Below are positions 21,331 to 32,520 of a DNA stretch of 64,000 nucleotides, piece after piece (within the stretch, counting starts at the first letter, position 1; each line of letters begins with the position of its first letter). Both the position numbers and the translations under genes were made by a program. The stretch comes from Prinia subflava. Lineage: Eukaryota; Chordata; Aves; Passeriformes; Cisticolidae. The DNA lies in contig NW_026961098.1 of the NCBI RefSeq assembly GCF_021018805.1, positions 1 through 64,000 on the forward strand, read 5' to 3'. The notes under the pieces were generated by a model. That model searched no databases and was not told the DNA's origin. It saw only the letters and a program-made list of their open reading frames with translations.

Positions 21331-22220
21331 CAACTTGGGTTCCTCCTAGGACACGGATCCCAGGGTGGGCCAGGCATCCCCTGGTGCACCCTAACCCTGT
21401 GCACTCCTGAAGATAGCTGACACCACAAAGCTCGCTAGAACACGGAGAGGGGTCAGAACTGTCCTGGCCAGGGAAGGCTCCAACGAGGCTGAGGAGAAAT
21501 GCTCTCCCTTTACTTCCAAATGGTCCATCCCTCTACAGCCCTCTCGTCTCAGCTAACTTTAAATTGCCTCCTAGAACAGAAAAAGTTTTTCCTCTGCTCC
21601 TGACCACCAGCCCCAACACTTATCTTTCAGGAGATGAGTAGACAAAATCCATTCTTGATTGAAAAGAACGCATCAGGACCGTCAACATCGAGACATTCTC
21701 TGTGTCCGCTTCGGTGCTGCCGTATCCAAAATCAGCTCTGCACCTCCACAGGGCACCTAGGACCATGAAAATGAAAATGTGACGATCCCCTCCAGAAGAA
21801 TAATCCCCAGGTCTCCTCCACACTGCTGTCCTGGCTCATCTTAGATCTACATTCGACTCCAGAGGCTGCCCGGAGGATACCTGCAAAATGAAAAGGTACA
21901 TGCTTAACCCCTTGCCCAGGAGCGACCCTGCCTAAATGCCCCCTCACCTGCTCTCCTCCGTTCCTTGGCATGCCTAGGGCAGCAGCAGCACCTGCAAAGA
22001 AATCAAGCAAAAATGCATGCTGAAACAGTGTGAAACAGCAACCTCCCCAGTCCAACTAAGGTATGCCACAAGTGTACCTTAAGCTTACACCCATCTGGCC
22101 TCTGGCATCCAGGGCTGGGACATCCAGCAAGTGAACCAACTAAAATAAAAAAACAACAGTGGATGCTTAGAGCTGCACCAGAAATTAAGACCTGAGCAAT
22201 AAAAACTGCTTCTATCCACC
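21330..22220. other. Unassigned stretch of block B
   Basis: Ordinary-composition DNA; no gene, RNA or repeat recognised beyond short similarities to the R family near 22150 (GTGGATGCTTAGAG, also at 23552). Second block copy about 50380-51270. Confidence 0.6.
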
Positions 22221-23580
22221 AGTCACTGCTCACCTTGCTTCATTGACCTTTACTGCCAATACCCAGCTTTAGTACCTAAAAATAAACACAAAGAACAATG
22301 CTGCAATGTAGCCACCATTCACACCTCCCCTGCCAAGACCAACACCAACCAACCTTCTTCTTCAGGCAGTGGAGGAGGAGAACACCCTCACCCAGGATGG
22401 GGCCCTCTGCCACAGATTTAATCCATCTGCATCTGAAAGTCAGTACAAAAGTCAGAGCACTGCAGGATAACTTAAAACCTCCAGGCATCTTGTGCCCACC
22501 TAAAAATACCCTCTACGCTCCCACTACACCCTACACTGCAAACTTCAAGTCCCCGGGACATGCCCTATTACCCCTACACCCAGGCTACGCAGCAGGGCAG
22601 AGCAGCGCAGGGCCAAACGCACACCAACACCCGTGACACAGGACACCACAAACGAGAAGGACGCAACAGCGAGAGAAAAGGCTTGGCAAGAAGAAGGACC
22701 CTGAGGGCCGAGAGAATGCGGAAGGAGATGACCGAGGTAAGACCGATGTAGAGCCGATGACGCTCAAAGAACCCGGCAGCAAGAAGACGCCAGCAGAACT
22801 GCTTCGTCCGAGAACCGCAAAGATGGATGCCCGAGAAACCTACGGTCAGATACCTCGACCTAGCTCGGCATTCTTACAATGCCTACTCCGCCACAATGGA
22901 TCATTGCGGTGCACAGCTGTCAGTACAGCTCAGAACAAGACCTGAAAAGACCTGGGACCGGATGCTTCTGAAGAGAGATGTGATTCTGATGTGCGTGCGA
23001 GGTCCCAAGTCAAAGCCACCGAGCTGAGGAATAGGGAGGTATTAAGAACGATGCCTGGTGTTTCCGAGAGGCTCCTCGAAGGGCTAAGGCAGAAGATATT
23101 GCATGTGAGACGCCCAAAAGACACAGAGTGCACAACAGACAAGTGACTCCACATGGCCTGGGACTGCTCTGCCCTGCACACCTCAGCACTGTGATCAAAA
23201 CGGAGACTTTCCCTCGATGTGGCCTAAAGGGTCACATCTGGGCCATCCCGGTCTGCAGAGCTGACTCCAGACCCCTCTCCGCGAGTTCCCACCCGGCACC
23301 CTGCTTTCATCCCCTCTGTGGCTCATAGCCCTCCACTTATCTCTGGGACTTCCGGGAACGAGAATCTGCGTCGGGTGCAAAGGAAGGCCGTCCTGCCCTT
23401 GGGGAATTCCCTGCTGTCCCCGGGCTGCTGTGTCTCAGTCAGCTCTCACAAAGAAAACCAAACATCAGGGCACGGTCTCAGCAGAGCTGTTTGCCGCTCT
23501 GTAAGGGGGTCTCAATGTAATACGAGCAGAGCAGCTGGAACACACAAACAACAATGGATGCTTAGAGTTACACCAGAAAC
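22220..23580. repeat. R-family repeat, copy R3 (block B)
   Basis: Third copy, offset 4881 from R1. The left part is closest to R1 (plus-strand frame to 22945), the right part more diverged. It has a plus-strand exon-like segment 22584-22736 (acceptor CCCTACACCCAG|GCTACG, 51 open codons, donor GACCGAG|GTAAGA); in R1 the same donor reads GAGATAAGA. Second block copy about 51270-52630. Confidence 0.85.
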
Positions 23581-23584
23581 ACCA

Positions 23585-24535
23585 CTGCCCTAACCACACA
23601 AATACATGAACTTTGAAAAAGAAAACTCAAAAAAAATTGCACCAAAAAAAGCCAACTCTGATGACCCATAATCAAACTACTAAATATAATGAAAATAATA
23701 CCTCGTCCAATTCCTTTAAAAAAACTCAAATATACATCCAGAACCTCCCCAAACTTAAAAAGGCCTGTCTCTAACCAAACAAAAAGCAAAATCCCATGTG
23801 TTTTGAAATACATAAACATATTAACCTAACACATCAGAACCACAGAAATTTAAATCCCAGTCAACACTAGTATGCCATATACAATAATCCCATCACTACA
23901 TACAAAATCAAAATCCACTTCTATTACTAACACAGCAAAAAAAATCACAACTGTTAACTGTAATAAAACCTAAAAAAACTAACTAAAAATAAAATTTAAA
24001 AGTCCCACTGTAACTAAAGTGCCAAAACCCCTCAAACATTTAAAATAACTACTACAAAAAGGCCCTCTACCCACCACACCACCAACATCACATAAAACAA
24101 ATAAATTACTCTCTTCATACAGCACACCCACATAAAAAAGCCTAAATGTCCCTAAAATCTTTCAAGTAATCACAAATTAACCCCCCAAAAAATCTTTATT
24201 ACCATTAACAAAAAAAAACCAAAAAATGAACACAAACTAAAAAACTCCACCATACAAACAAAGAACACTAGAGTCTTTTCACTAACAATTCTTATCACAT
24301 CATAAAAATAGAACAAAAACTGGAAACAACCATAGAGAATTCCACACAGCAAATCACAAAAACTAGCAGAAGATATAAATCAATCCAACTTGCTGAACTC
24401 AAAACTGACCTACAACTGACCCTAAACACAACTAAAAAAACCTACACTAACTCATAAATAATAACCACTACTCTATAAAATAACTAAAAAACCCAAACTA
24501 ATTAACAACATGAAAAAATCTAAACTAGTAAACAG
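23585..24535. other. G-depleted stretch, left part
   Basis: The plus strand is almost free of G while C and A are abundant; the line at 23881-23940 has a single G and about fourteen C. No frame resembles a protein on either strand. The boundary with R3 is abrupt. Either a G-to-A hypermutated retroelement or an old strand-biased sequence. Second block copy 52635-53585. Confidence 0.8.
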
Positions 24536-24983
24536 TGTCGCTGTGCGTGTTTTCCTAAACCCCAGGGCACGCAGCGACATTCAGGGGTGCGACACCTTCC
24601 CCCGGGGAGCTCTCACTTCCCCACCGGGACTCTGGTTCAGCCAGTCTATGCGCGCAGAGACAAAGTGAAGACGAGACGGGTCTTGGGGTAAACTAAGGAG
24701 ATTTATTACAGGTATAACTGAAGCATAACAACTAAAAGCTGGACCCCAAAGACCGGGGGCACGTGTCCTCCCGTGCGTTTTATAGACAGGGCAATACAAA
24801 GCAAGCAACCAATGAAAATGCACTCAGGGAGGGGTTTAGGGCAGGGAGTACAGAACAAAATCCAATGGGAATAGCAGAAGCAGTGTGATGATATGAAACA
24901 GCAAATGATATATCGATTTAAGAAAGACTGGCAGGGAAAGCTCTAGAAATAGAGGCAGGGGCACAGAGGATTGACACCTAACA
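24536..24983 (-). mobile_element. Solo retroviral LTR (block B, first copy)
   Basis: 448 bp of balanced composition sharply bounded inside the G-depleted DNA. On the minus strand it starts TGTTAGGTGTCAATC and ends CACAGCGACA (TG...CA). It has a CAAT-type CATTGGTT, a TATA box (TATAAAA, about 24778-24784) and an AATAAA signal (24702-24707) about 70 bases further on: U3-R-U5 order. No internal retroviral genes adjoin it, so it is a solo LTR. No clear target-site duplication (flanks AACAG and GTATG). Confidence 0.75.
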
Positions 24984-26095
24984 GTATGTATAATTTAAAT
25001 CATAACACACAAATGAAATAGAAAGCTAGCTTGAAAACTTAGAGTAGAAAATCCACACCGCAACAAAACAGGAATGTCACTACCCCAAAAAACTACCTAA
25101 AAAATCCACCATATCACTGCCATGTTTGCAAAAATAAAACAAATAAGACCCACCAAAACAACAAACAAATCATGCCGCAAATATAAAAATATCACAAATA
25201 AACTTAACAACACCAAAAATATTATTCCTAATTCAATAAACCCATAATGCCTCAAACCATCCAAACAAAAAAATCACCTATATATACACACAAAACCAAA
25301 AGATCAATTTAACCATGAACAGTATCTCCCAAATTATCTGAACCTATCAAACATATACTGCAACCAAATAAACCAAATGAATAAACCCTTGCAATAAAAG
25401 AAACAATAATCCAACCACATGTATTAGAAAATCCTAACAAATTAACTACATCACACTACCTCAAACCAACCAAAACACTACATACTCACCGCAATAACAA
25501 TAAACACCACTAAATGACTGAAAGCAGACCCTGTACCTCATATTACATCCCATTACACCATGGTAAGCCTTAGAAAGCATATCCTTTAACATATCATACC
25601 CCATAAAAAAAAACAAACAACAAAACCCAGTCTAAAAAAAAAAACATGATCAACACCTGAAGTAAGAAATACAACATTAAATAAATAGACCGTATCCCTT
25701 ATCATACACCATCAACAAACAAAATAAATCTACACAGTGAAATAGTAAAAACCACCTTAAAAAAACTAAACAGAAAAAACTTTTAAATATTAAAAGCTGC
25801 ATCCAACAAAACACCCAAATCTCCATCACCCAAGCCAGCCCTACCCAATCTGAATCCCTACATACAATAAATAAAAACAAAACCTCAATAACATTTATCA
25901 GAAGTCTATTTAAAAAGCTACTCGAATTAATTCTATCTCAAATACAAACAAACTCATCCATTAAGTTATCTTCACTCAAAAACTAAATTACATCTAATAA
26001 ATACAACCAAAAAATAAAGCAAAACACTATATACCACCAAAAACCATAATATTTAATAAAAACCACATTTAAATACTACTATTCATTAAAATCCT
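24984..26095. other. G-depleted stretch, right part
   Basis: Continues the composition of 23585-24535 beyond the LTR, ending near 26095 where normal composition returns (CTAGGCAAAGGGGGG). The line at 25201-25260 has one G. No gene recognised. Second block copy 54034-55145. Confidence 0.8.
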
Positions 26096-26099
26096 AGGC

Positions 26100-27080
26100 A
26101 AAGGGGGGTTTTCACCAATTTAAACACAGACAATAACAAAACAGGAGTTTCTTCCCTCAATTTAAACTTCCTTTGTCCTCATAACCCCCATTTTTTTCAG
26201 GGGCAGCAGGGAGGGATTAGCAAGATAAAATTGAAAAGCAAAAGGTGAAAGTCCCCTGTACAAACCCACACTGGCTCACCGGCTGCTGCCCCGTCTAGCA
26301 CAAAGGTTTGCCCCCCAGCACCTCCTTCAAGCAAAGCCCCACACCCAAGTGCATCCAGTTGCTCCCCCAGACCCAATGAGAGGCTCTCACCATCACTCCA
26401 TGAGACATGCCTGGGAGGCCACCATAAGCCTCTCTCTTCCAGCAGCTCCATGCGGAACTGAGCTGAGGCACCCCCTCTTAAAGCAGCCTCGGGAGGACCC
26501 GCCCCCTCATCATCGTTACAGCACCCAGCTGTCTTTGTTCCCTGTCCTCATCATTCTCATAGCTGACACCTGTGGCTGCTGCCGCTCTGAGTGTGAGGGC
26601 AGGGGGGACTTGCTGCTCATTCCCTAGACAGTTCACTGTCAGCACTTGACACACTGGGGCACCAGACTTTCCTTGCTATGGATAAGGATCCCTCTTCTCC
26701 TGCAAGTGCCCAAGGCTGAAATTTGGATTCCACCTCCAAAATTCTGTGTGTGAAGTTCATCATTCCTAAGGAAGTTCCTAAGGAAATTCCCCAGCAATCA
26801 TTAGCCTTCATTTACAATTTTTCCTTTGGAATCATTACTAGCTTGTCTGTCTGTAGAAGCATTTCATTGAGAGTTCAGGAGCTGGGTTGGCTTGTTTATG
26901 ATCTAGCTGATAAGCCCAGGCTAAATCCAAACAGCCAGAATGACAGGGAAATATGGAGACAGTTTATAAATACTGCTCCCCTCGCGTGCAACTTAGTTCT
27001 TCATTGCACAAGGGGCAAGTATGGAATTCAGATGTTCTCTGCATATCTCCAGCTCAGACACTTCCACATCTGCAGCAGTG
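26100..27080. other. Unassigned DNA upstream of the CpG-rich island
   Basis: Ordinary-composition DNA. A plus-strand frame opens at 26723 and stays open into the VNTR; its first ~115 codons resemble nothing I know. No splice structure was convincing. Second block copy about 55150-56130. Confidence 0.55.
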
Positions 27081-27750
27081 CCTCACAGAGCCCCGGCCCC
27101 ACCCCGAGCCCTCCCCGCCCTGCCCGAGTTGTAGGTGGGACCATCGCCCGCGGCCCCGCCCCTCTCCTCCGGGCCGGCCCCGCCCCTCTCTTCCGAGCGG
27201 GCCCCGCCCCTCTCCTCCGGGCCGGCCCCGCCCCTCTCCCCCGAGCCGGCCCCGCCCCTCTCCCCCGAGCCGGCCCCGCCCCTCTCCCCCGGGCCGGCCC
27301 CGCCCCTCTCCTCCGAGCGGGCCCCGCCCCTCTCCTCCGGGCCGGCCCCGCCCCTCTCCTCCGGGCCGGCCCCGCCCCTCTCCCCCGAGCCGGCCCCGCC
27401 CCTCTCCCCCGAGCCGGCCCCGCCCCTCTCCCCCGGGCCGGCCCCCCCTCACACTGGAGCCCAGCCCGGGCTGCTCCCGGGCTGGGCGGAGCTCGGGGCA
27501 CTGAGGCAGAGCCGGGAGTGGGACTGGGGGTTTCTCGTTCGGCTCCTCTCGGTGTCGGCTGGGGGTCCCGAGAGCAGCCGCCTCTCCCCCGGCGGGCGGG
27601 CTGTGCGTCTGGGGGCCGGAGCACCGGGGCGGCGTTGGGGCCGGGACTGGGACCGGGATGGCGGCGGGCGGCAGGAGCCGCTCCGGGCCGGGCACTGGGG
27701 CCGAGCCGCTCTTGATCCGCCCGCAGCCGGGGCTGTGCTGGGGCATTGGG
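27080..27750. promoter_or_regulatory. CpG-rich island with GC-box VNTR
   Basis: GC-rich, CpG-rich segment. At about 27155-27450 a 24-bp unit containing GGCCCCGCCCCTC (a GC box, Sp1/KLF-type) is repeated about twelve times; the second block has about six (56205-56350), which is exactly the 144-bp difference between blocks. Below it lies GC-rich DNA with an ATG in good context at 27658. Likely a promoter island; the direction of transcription is not known, though the ATG favours plus. Confidence 0.6.
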
Positions 27751-27891
27751 GAAAAAGAAATCTGTGGCACAGCTCATTTCCTCTCCCAGCTTGGCTTCTG
27801 TGTGATCGTCTGCGACTCCACCTGCTCCCCTGGGCTTTTCAACCCGTGCAGCTGGAATGACCTGCCCGCTTCTAAGCACGACAAACAATAA
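27658..27891 (+). CDS. Candidate short ORF at the CpG-rich island (77 aa)
   Basis: Starts GGGATGG (good initiation context) inside the island and reads MAAGGRSRSGPGTGAEPLLI, then Cys-rich DSTCSPGLFNPCSW, ending TAA. The first part looks like a typical GC-rich first exon; the rest may be intron read-through. No family recognised. Identical in the second block (56564-56797). Confidence 0.25.
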   Translation: MAAGGRSRSGPGTGAEPLLIRPQPGLCWGIGEKEICGTAHFLSQLGFCVIVCDSTCSPGLFNPCSWNDLPASKHDKQ

Positions 27892-29246
27892 TGGGACAGC
27901 TCTCTGCATCAGGCAGTGGAGCCTCGCTGCAGTGTCCCAAAGGTGCAGCAGTGCCCAGCATCTCTGGCTGCAATTTGAGGCGTCCCAGCGTAGCCCCTCT
28001 CTGGTGTTCCTCTGGAGCTGACACTTCCCAGCCTCCCTGACCAGGGTTTGGGGGTCTCAGCACAGGCCCCTAGCACATCCTGCTGCTTCTTCAAGTCCTG
28101 TTGAACCAGGAGGATTTTTGGGAGGTAGAGGCACCCAAAGCCAGCAGAACTGGCCTAAACCCCTTTTTGGGGAAATCTCTCTTCTTTCTTCCTCACCGAA
28201 TTCCCACTGTCAAAACCCAGCCTGAGGCTCAGCTCCCCATCCCCTCAATCTCTCCAAGGAATTGGGCTTGGATTTCCCAATCCAGCAGAGTGGGAATGCT
28301 GCTGTCCTTACTGGATATCCAAATTGCAGTAATTGCTTAAGAAATAATTGAACGACATTAAAGGAATGAAGAGAAAATAAATCAGAGCTGCCAGCCCCAA
28401 GGGCCGTCCAAGGGATTCTCAAACCCCTTATCAATGATATGCTTTAATTAAACAACTCAAACCAAGTAACATCACATTGATACAGTAAGATTCTTTTTCA
28501 TTGACTTATAGATCAATATTGCACAGGGTAAAACCCTTCTAAAGCCGGAAACTCTTTTAAGAGATATGCAGGGCACAGCTGCAGAGAGTGTCGTGGGATT
28601 CAGGGGAAAAACCCCAAAGTTTTCAGTCTTTAGCATCTTCCACTGGGTTGTCATTGACAGCAAACACGGCTTCAGCCTTGGGAAGACATGGAGAGTCAGA
28701 GATTTTGCAGATCCTGGTCTCACCTCAGCCTTTTAGCAGCTACAGTCTGCAAGGAGAGAGAAGAAAATGGGTCAGAATGGACAGCCTACTTCCAGAAAAT
28801 CATCCCAATTCAGAAAGCGTTAAGTAGAGCTGTAACAATCTCTCCAAGGTCCATTTCCCTGCCCACTGAGGGCTCTAAGTTGAAGCACAGGCTGGACCTG
28901 CTGTGGGCAGACTTGCAAAGCCCACAAGTAAAAGCTACTGGGCCAATTCCATTAAACATTCCAAAATCAAGCTCCTGGGATGCGACCATCTCTTCTGTCA
29001 CCTTCAAACATCCAGAAGGAGCTCTCTTGCAGTTGAGCAGCATTCAAAAACTTGTTAGAGCAGAAACTGCCTCACAAATTACACTGGAGTAATGTAGGCT
29101 CCTCTGGCAGATATGTCAATAACAAAATGGTGTAGTTACCTGAACAGAAAGGGATGTAAGACCCATTACTACGGGCTAAACTGGAGCACTACTTCAAACT
29201 GGGGCAGTGAAGATGGTGGGTAGGAGCTTTTCTAAGAGATGCGGTG
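27892..29246. other. Unassigned right end of block B
   Basis: No gene recognised. A plus-strand frame of 134 codons (28688-29092) and a minus-strand frame of 77 codons (28810-29043) overlap each other and lack recognisable motifs or splice signals. Second block copy 56798-58153. Confidence 0.55.
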
Positions 29247-29451
29247 CCTACCAGTGGGGCAGAGTGGGGAAATTCATTCTGAGTTTTTGGAGAAAACTTT
29301 AAATCTCACAGTAGTAATGCTAAGCAGTGTTGGGTAACAAAAAAACCAAAACAAATCCCAAACCCAAAGAAAGGGCTCAAACCTGATCTCAGCAATTCTT
29401 TCCATTCGATTCTCTCCTCGCTCCTTTCATCCTGTGAAAGCTCACCTGGTT

Positions 29452-32261
29452 CTAACATTCTCTGTCCACACAGTAACTCTTTCCAGCCTTGGTCAGTGTC
29501 AGAGCCACACACTCAGCTTTGGCTGGACAACCTTCAGCTTCCACAGTCCACTTCCTCAGGCTGTTCGCTCCCAACTCTTCCGACCTGCAGTCACAAGATT
29601 TTAGTAGAGCAAAACATCAACTTGATTTACCATGATTAATTTGTGATTAATATTTCAAGATAAAGTTACAGCAAAAGCATTAAGTCCATTTCCACAGGAG
29701 GCAGAAGAAACATGGCTAAAAGTTAAATGAAGATCTAGAGAAGTGAATCGGAACTAACTAGAAACATCATATCAAATTTCTGAGACAGAAATAGGAACCT
29801 AATGCTGTGCTTGATAAACAGAAAATGCTAACTACCAAGAAAACTGAAGGAAAAGTGGCTAAAAGTCTTGCAGAGCACAAGACAGCAATTACAGGAAGCA
29901 GTCCAGTACATGTTACAATGCACTGAATTGCTCTGGGTGGAATAAGCTGTTCTGCAGAAACCATTGAAGCATATTAAGACTTCTCAGAGGTGATTTCAAC
30001 AAAGAATGATGTAAGGTTAAATCTCACCCTGTGCGGCACCTCTTGCAAGACAGCTGGACTTTCGAGAGGAAGCGGCTCCTCGTGAATGAGAGCTTGCTTT
30101 TCCAGGGTTCCTGGCCTAGAGCTGAGATGCCACAGGTTACATCATGCACTTCCCACACTGAAGCCAAAAATCCAAATACAGCACTCCTTCAGAACCCTGA
30201 GAGATAGCCCTGGATTCTGGGAATACGGGATACAGTGAAAAATGGCACCAAGACACCAAGAACAGTGCAGTGCTGGCTGGCAGAAGCAGCATCCCTTTGC
30301 CAGAAAATGCCATTCTGCAGCCAGGTTACTGCTTTAGAGAATTTTACTGCCATGCAATAAAAAAAGTATTCTAGTGGTGGAATGAAGGAAAAAAATCCCC
30401 AAACCACTGTCCAGAGTACGAGGGTGAATATCCACAGCAATACAGCAAAATAAATGGGAACTTCAGAAAAAAATAGAGACATTAATACCAGTCCAGATGA
30501 ACAACCACTGTCTATTAGAACAATGCCTGCACAAAAGGACTCTGGTGCGGAGCCTTAATTGAGGATACAGTTTTTAATAACCACTTTGAAGTGCTACAAA
30601 CAAACTAAACCTGAGCACACTTTCATTTTCTAGACAGATTTTAAGACAGCTGAGTGAGAGTCTCAAGCACGTACTCAGTTGTCAGAGTTGCCTTTGCCCA
30701 TCTTAGCAAGGACAGAGCAGATGTGGCCAGCACAGGGCAGAGCCACCCCAAGTCCTGCCCGAGCCCCTCTGGCCACACTCCCTGCTGATCATGCGGACCC
30801 CTAACAGGCTCCAGCCAGGCCTCTTTGGTGCTTGGTTTGTGAACTCTTCCAATCAAATGCGAAGGAACCCTCCAGTGCCCTGGACCTGGTGATATTTTCT
30901 GGGCTGGAATGCAACTTCCCACACAAAAGGCAGGCCAGGTTGGTTTGTTTTGGTTCTTTTTCTAGGATGTGCCTTACACAGGTGATGTTCCCTACAGCTG
31001 AGCACTGGGATGCCAACAGCACCAATACAGAAAACCACCGTGGGACAGAGCAGCAGAAGACGCTCCCTCCAGCCTTGCCAGAGATGTAACAGGAGCACCC
31101 TCAGTGCCATGCCTGGTGAGTGCAGTGGAGCTGGCAGGCTGACCCATAAACATTCTGCACTTACCTTTCAACAGAGTCAGTACGGACACAGAACAAATCC
31201 CTCTTGCAGTCGAGATGCCTTGAGGCGTGCATGTATCTGCTGCCAAGGGTCCTGGAGCAGCCAGAGCAGAGTAGGGTTTCTACCATGCTGCAAGCAAGGA
31301 ATAACATTTATTCAGAAGAAAATAAAAGGAGGCACCTCTCCCCATCCCTTTTCTTAAAAATAAAAAAAAAATTTTAAATCATGCATTAGAACTTTTTTAA
31401 CCTTTCATTCATGCTTTACACAGTATAAATGATGAGCACTCATCTTTTAGCCTGAATTTGCATCAGCTCCTCAGGCTGGCTAACCTCAGCAAGACCAAGA
31501 CCATCAGAATCGCTGAATTGTGGAAGGGGCCTTCAAGCTCACCCCATTCCACCCCCGGCCCTGGGCAGGGACAGCTTCCACTATCCCAGGGTGTTCCAAG
31601 CCCCGTCCAACCTGGCCTTGGGCACTTCCAGGGACACAGGGGCAGCCACAGCTTCTCTGGGGAACCTGTACCACGGCCTCACCGCCCTCGCAGGGAAAAA
31701 TTTCTTCCCGACATTTAATCTAAAGCTGCCTCCCTTGTCCATCACTACATGTCCTTGTGAGAAATCCCTCTCCCTTAGGCCATACGCGGCTTGTACAGCC
31801 CACCCCAGATAAGTGCTCCAGGGGCTCTCGGGCCACACGAGCGCTCCGGGCCCTTTGCCGGTCCCCAGCGCCGGGAACCCCGACTCCCCCGGGACTGTGT
31901 CCAGCCAGGCCCGGCCCTCACCATCCGCACTCTCCGGGGAGCTCGGAGCCCTTCCGCCCCGGGTCCGCGGCGACGCTGGCGGCCGCAGCTGCGGCGGGAG
32001 GCAGGGCAGGAGGCACGGCGGCAGCGACCGCGGCGGCACGGGGGTGGCAGCGCTGGTACTCACTGCGCAGCAGGATGGGACCGCTGTCCTCGACACTGAA
32101 CCCCAGGTGCGGGTGTCGCCCACGGGGCGCCCGCAGCCGGCGCACATGAACACCATGGGCGTGGGGGCCGCGTCCGCCCGCCGCTCCTGCTGCTGCTGGG
32201 CCCGGTCGGCGCCCGGCTGCAGCAGCGACAGCGAGCGCTCCAGCTCCGGGCACAGCGCCAT
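29452..32261 (-). pseudogene. MIS18A: MIS18A-like gene copy 3, diverged 3' half
   Basis: Exons 32064-32261, 31922-31988, 31165-31287, 30028-30121 and 29452-29580. Exons 1-3 are as in copy 1, including the frameshift. Exon 4 has five substitutions but stays open: Cys to Ser, Arg to Leu, Thr to Pro, and two synonymous. Its donor is GTGAGA rather than GTGAGT. The exon 5 acceptor is changed to GGTCG|GAAGAG, which is not a splice acceptor. Terminal splicing would therefore have to shift to the CTGCAG four bases earlier, changing the C-terminus. Confidence 0.8.
31500..31788 (-). mobile_element. CR1 LINE 3' fragment (A3)
   Basis: Same insertion in MIS18A copy 3. Just upstream, A3, A4 and A5 share CAGTATAAATG where A1 and A2 have CAGTGTAAATG. 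Confidence 0.87.
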
Positions 32262-32403
32262 CGCGTCCCGGCCGCCCGCCCGCCGACCGGCCGGCAGAGA
32301 GCCCGACAGCGCCTTGGAATCGCCCGCCGAGAAGGCGGCAGTGACGGCGCACACCGCCCCGGGACCGCCCCGGGACCGCCCCGGAACTGCTCCCGTTTTT
32401 TCT

Positions 32404-32434
<31 letters not shown>

Positions 32435-32520
32435 CCCCTCTTCCTTCTGTCAAACAAAGAGGAAAGATGTCTCGAATACACCTGCAGCAGAGCCTTGGTT
32501 CGGCCGCGGCTATAGGGTCC

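Larger units (their letters stand above)
17291..29246. repeat. Block B, first copy (~12 kb)
   Basis: Sequence unrelated to unit A, recurring at 46341-58153 at a constant offset of 29050 up to the VNTR near 27160 and 28906 after it. The two copies differ by only a few substitutions that I noticed, for example near 18406, 19413 and 24929, plus the 144-bp VNTR difference. It contains three copies of the R family, a duplicated ~280-bp segment (20490/21070), the G-depleted stretch with an LTR, and a CpG-rich island. The right junction with A3 is near 29247, at the shared CTACCAGTGGGGCAGAGTGG motif. Confidence 0.93.

Noticed and set aside
20560..21410. Interstitial telomeric repeats (TTAGGG)
   Set aside because: Only isolated single hexamers (e.g. 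ATTAGGGTTGC, ACCCTAACCCTG); no tandem array.
23585..26095. Nuclear copy of mitochondrial DNA, suggested by the G-poor strand
   Set aside because: Base composition resembles a mitochondrial light strand, but I find no mitochondrial gene or tRNA sequence in it.
26723..27715. 330-residue plus-strand ORF (282 in the second block)
   Set aside because: The second half is translation of the 24-bp GC-box VNTR (Pro/Ala/Gly-rich, open in every frame because 24 is a multiple of three). The first ~115 codons have no recognisable motif.
28688..29092. 134-residue plus-strand ORF at the end of block B
   Set aside because: Overlaps an opposite-strand ORF, has no recognisable motif and no convincing splice or promoter signals. 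Its identity in both blocks reflects the recent duplication.
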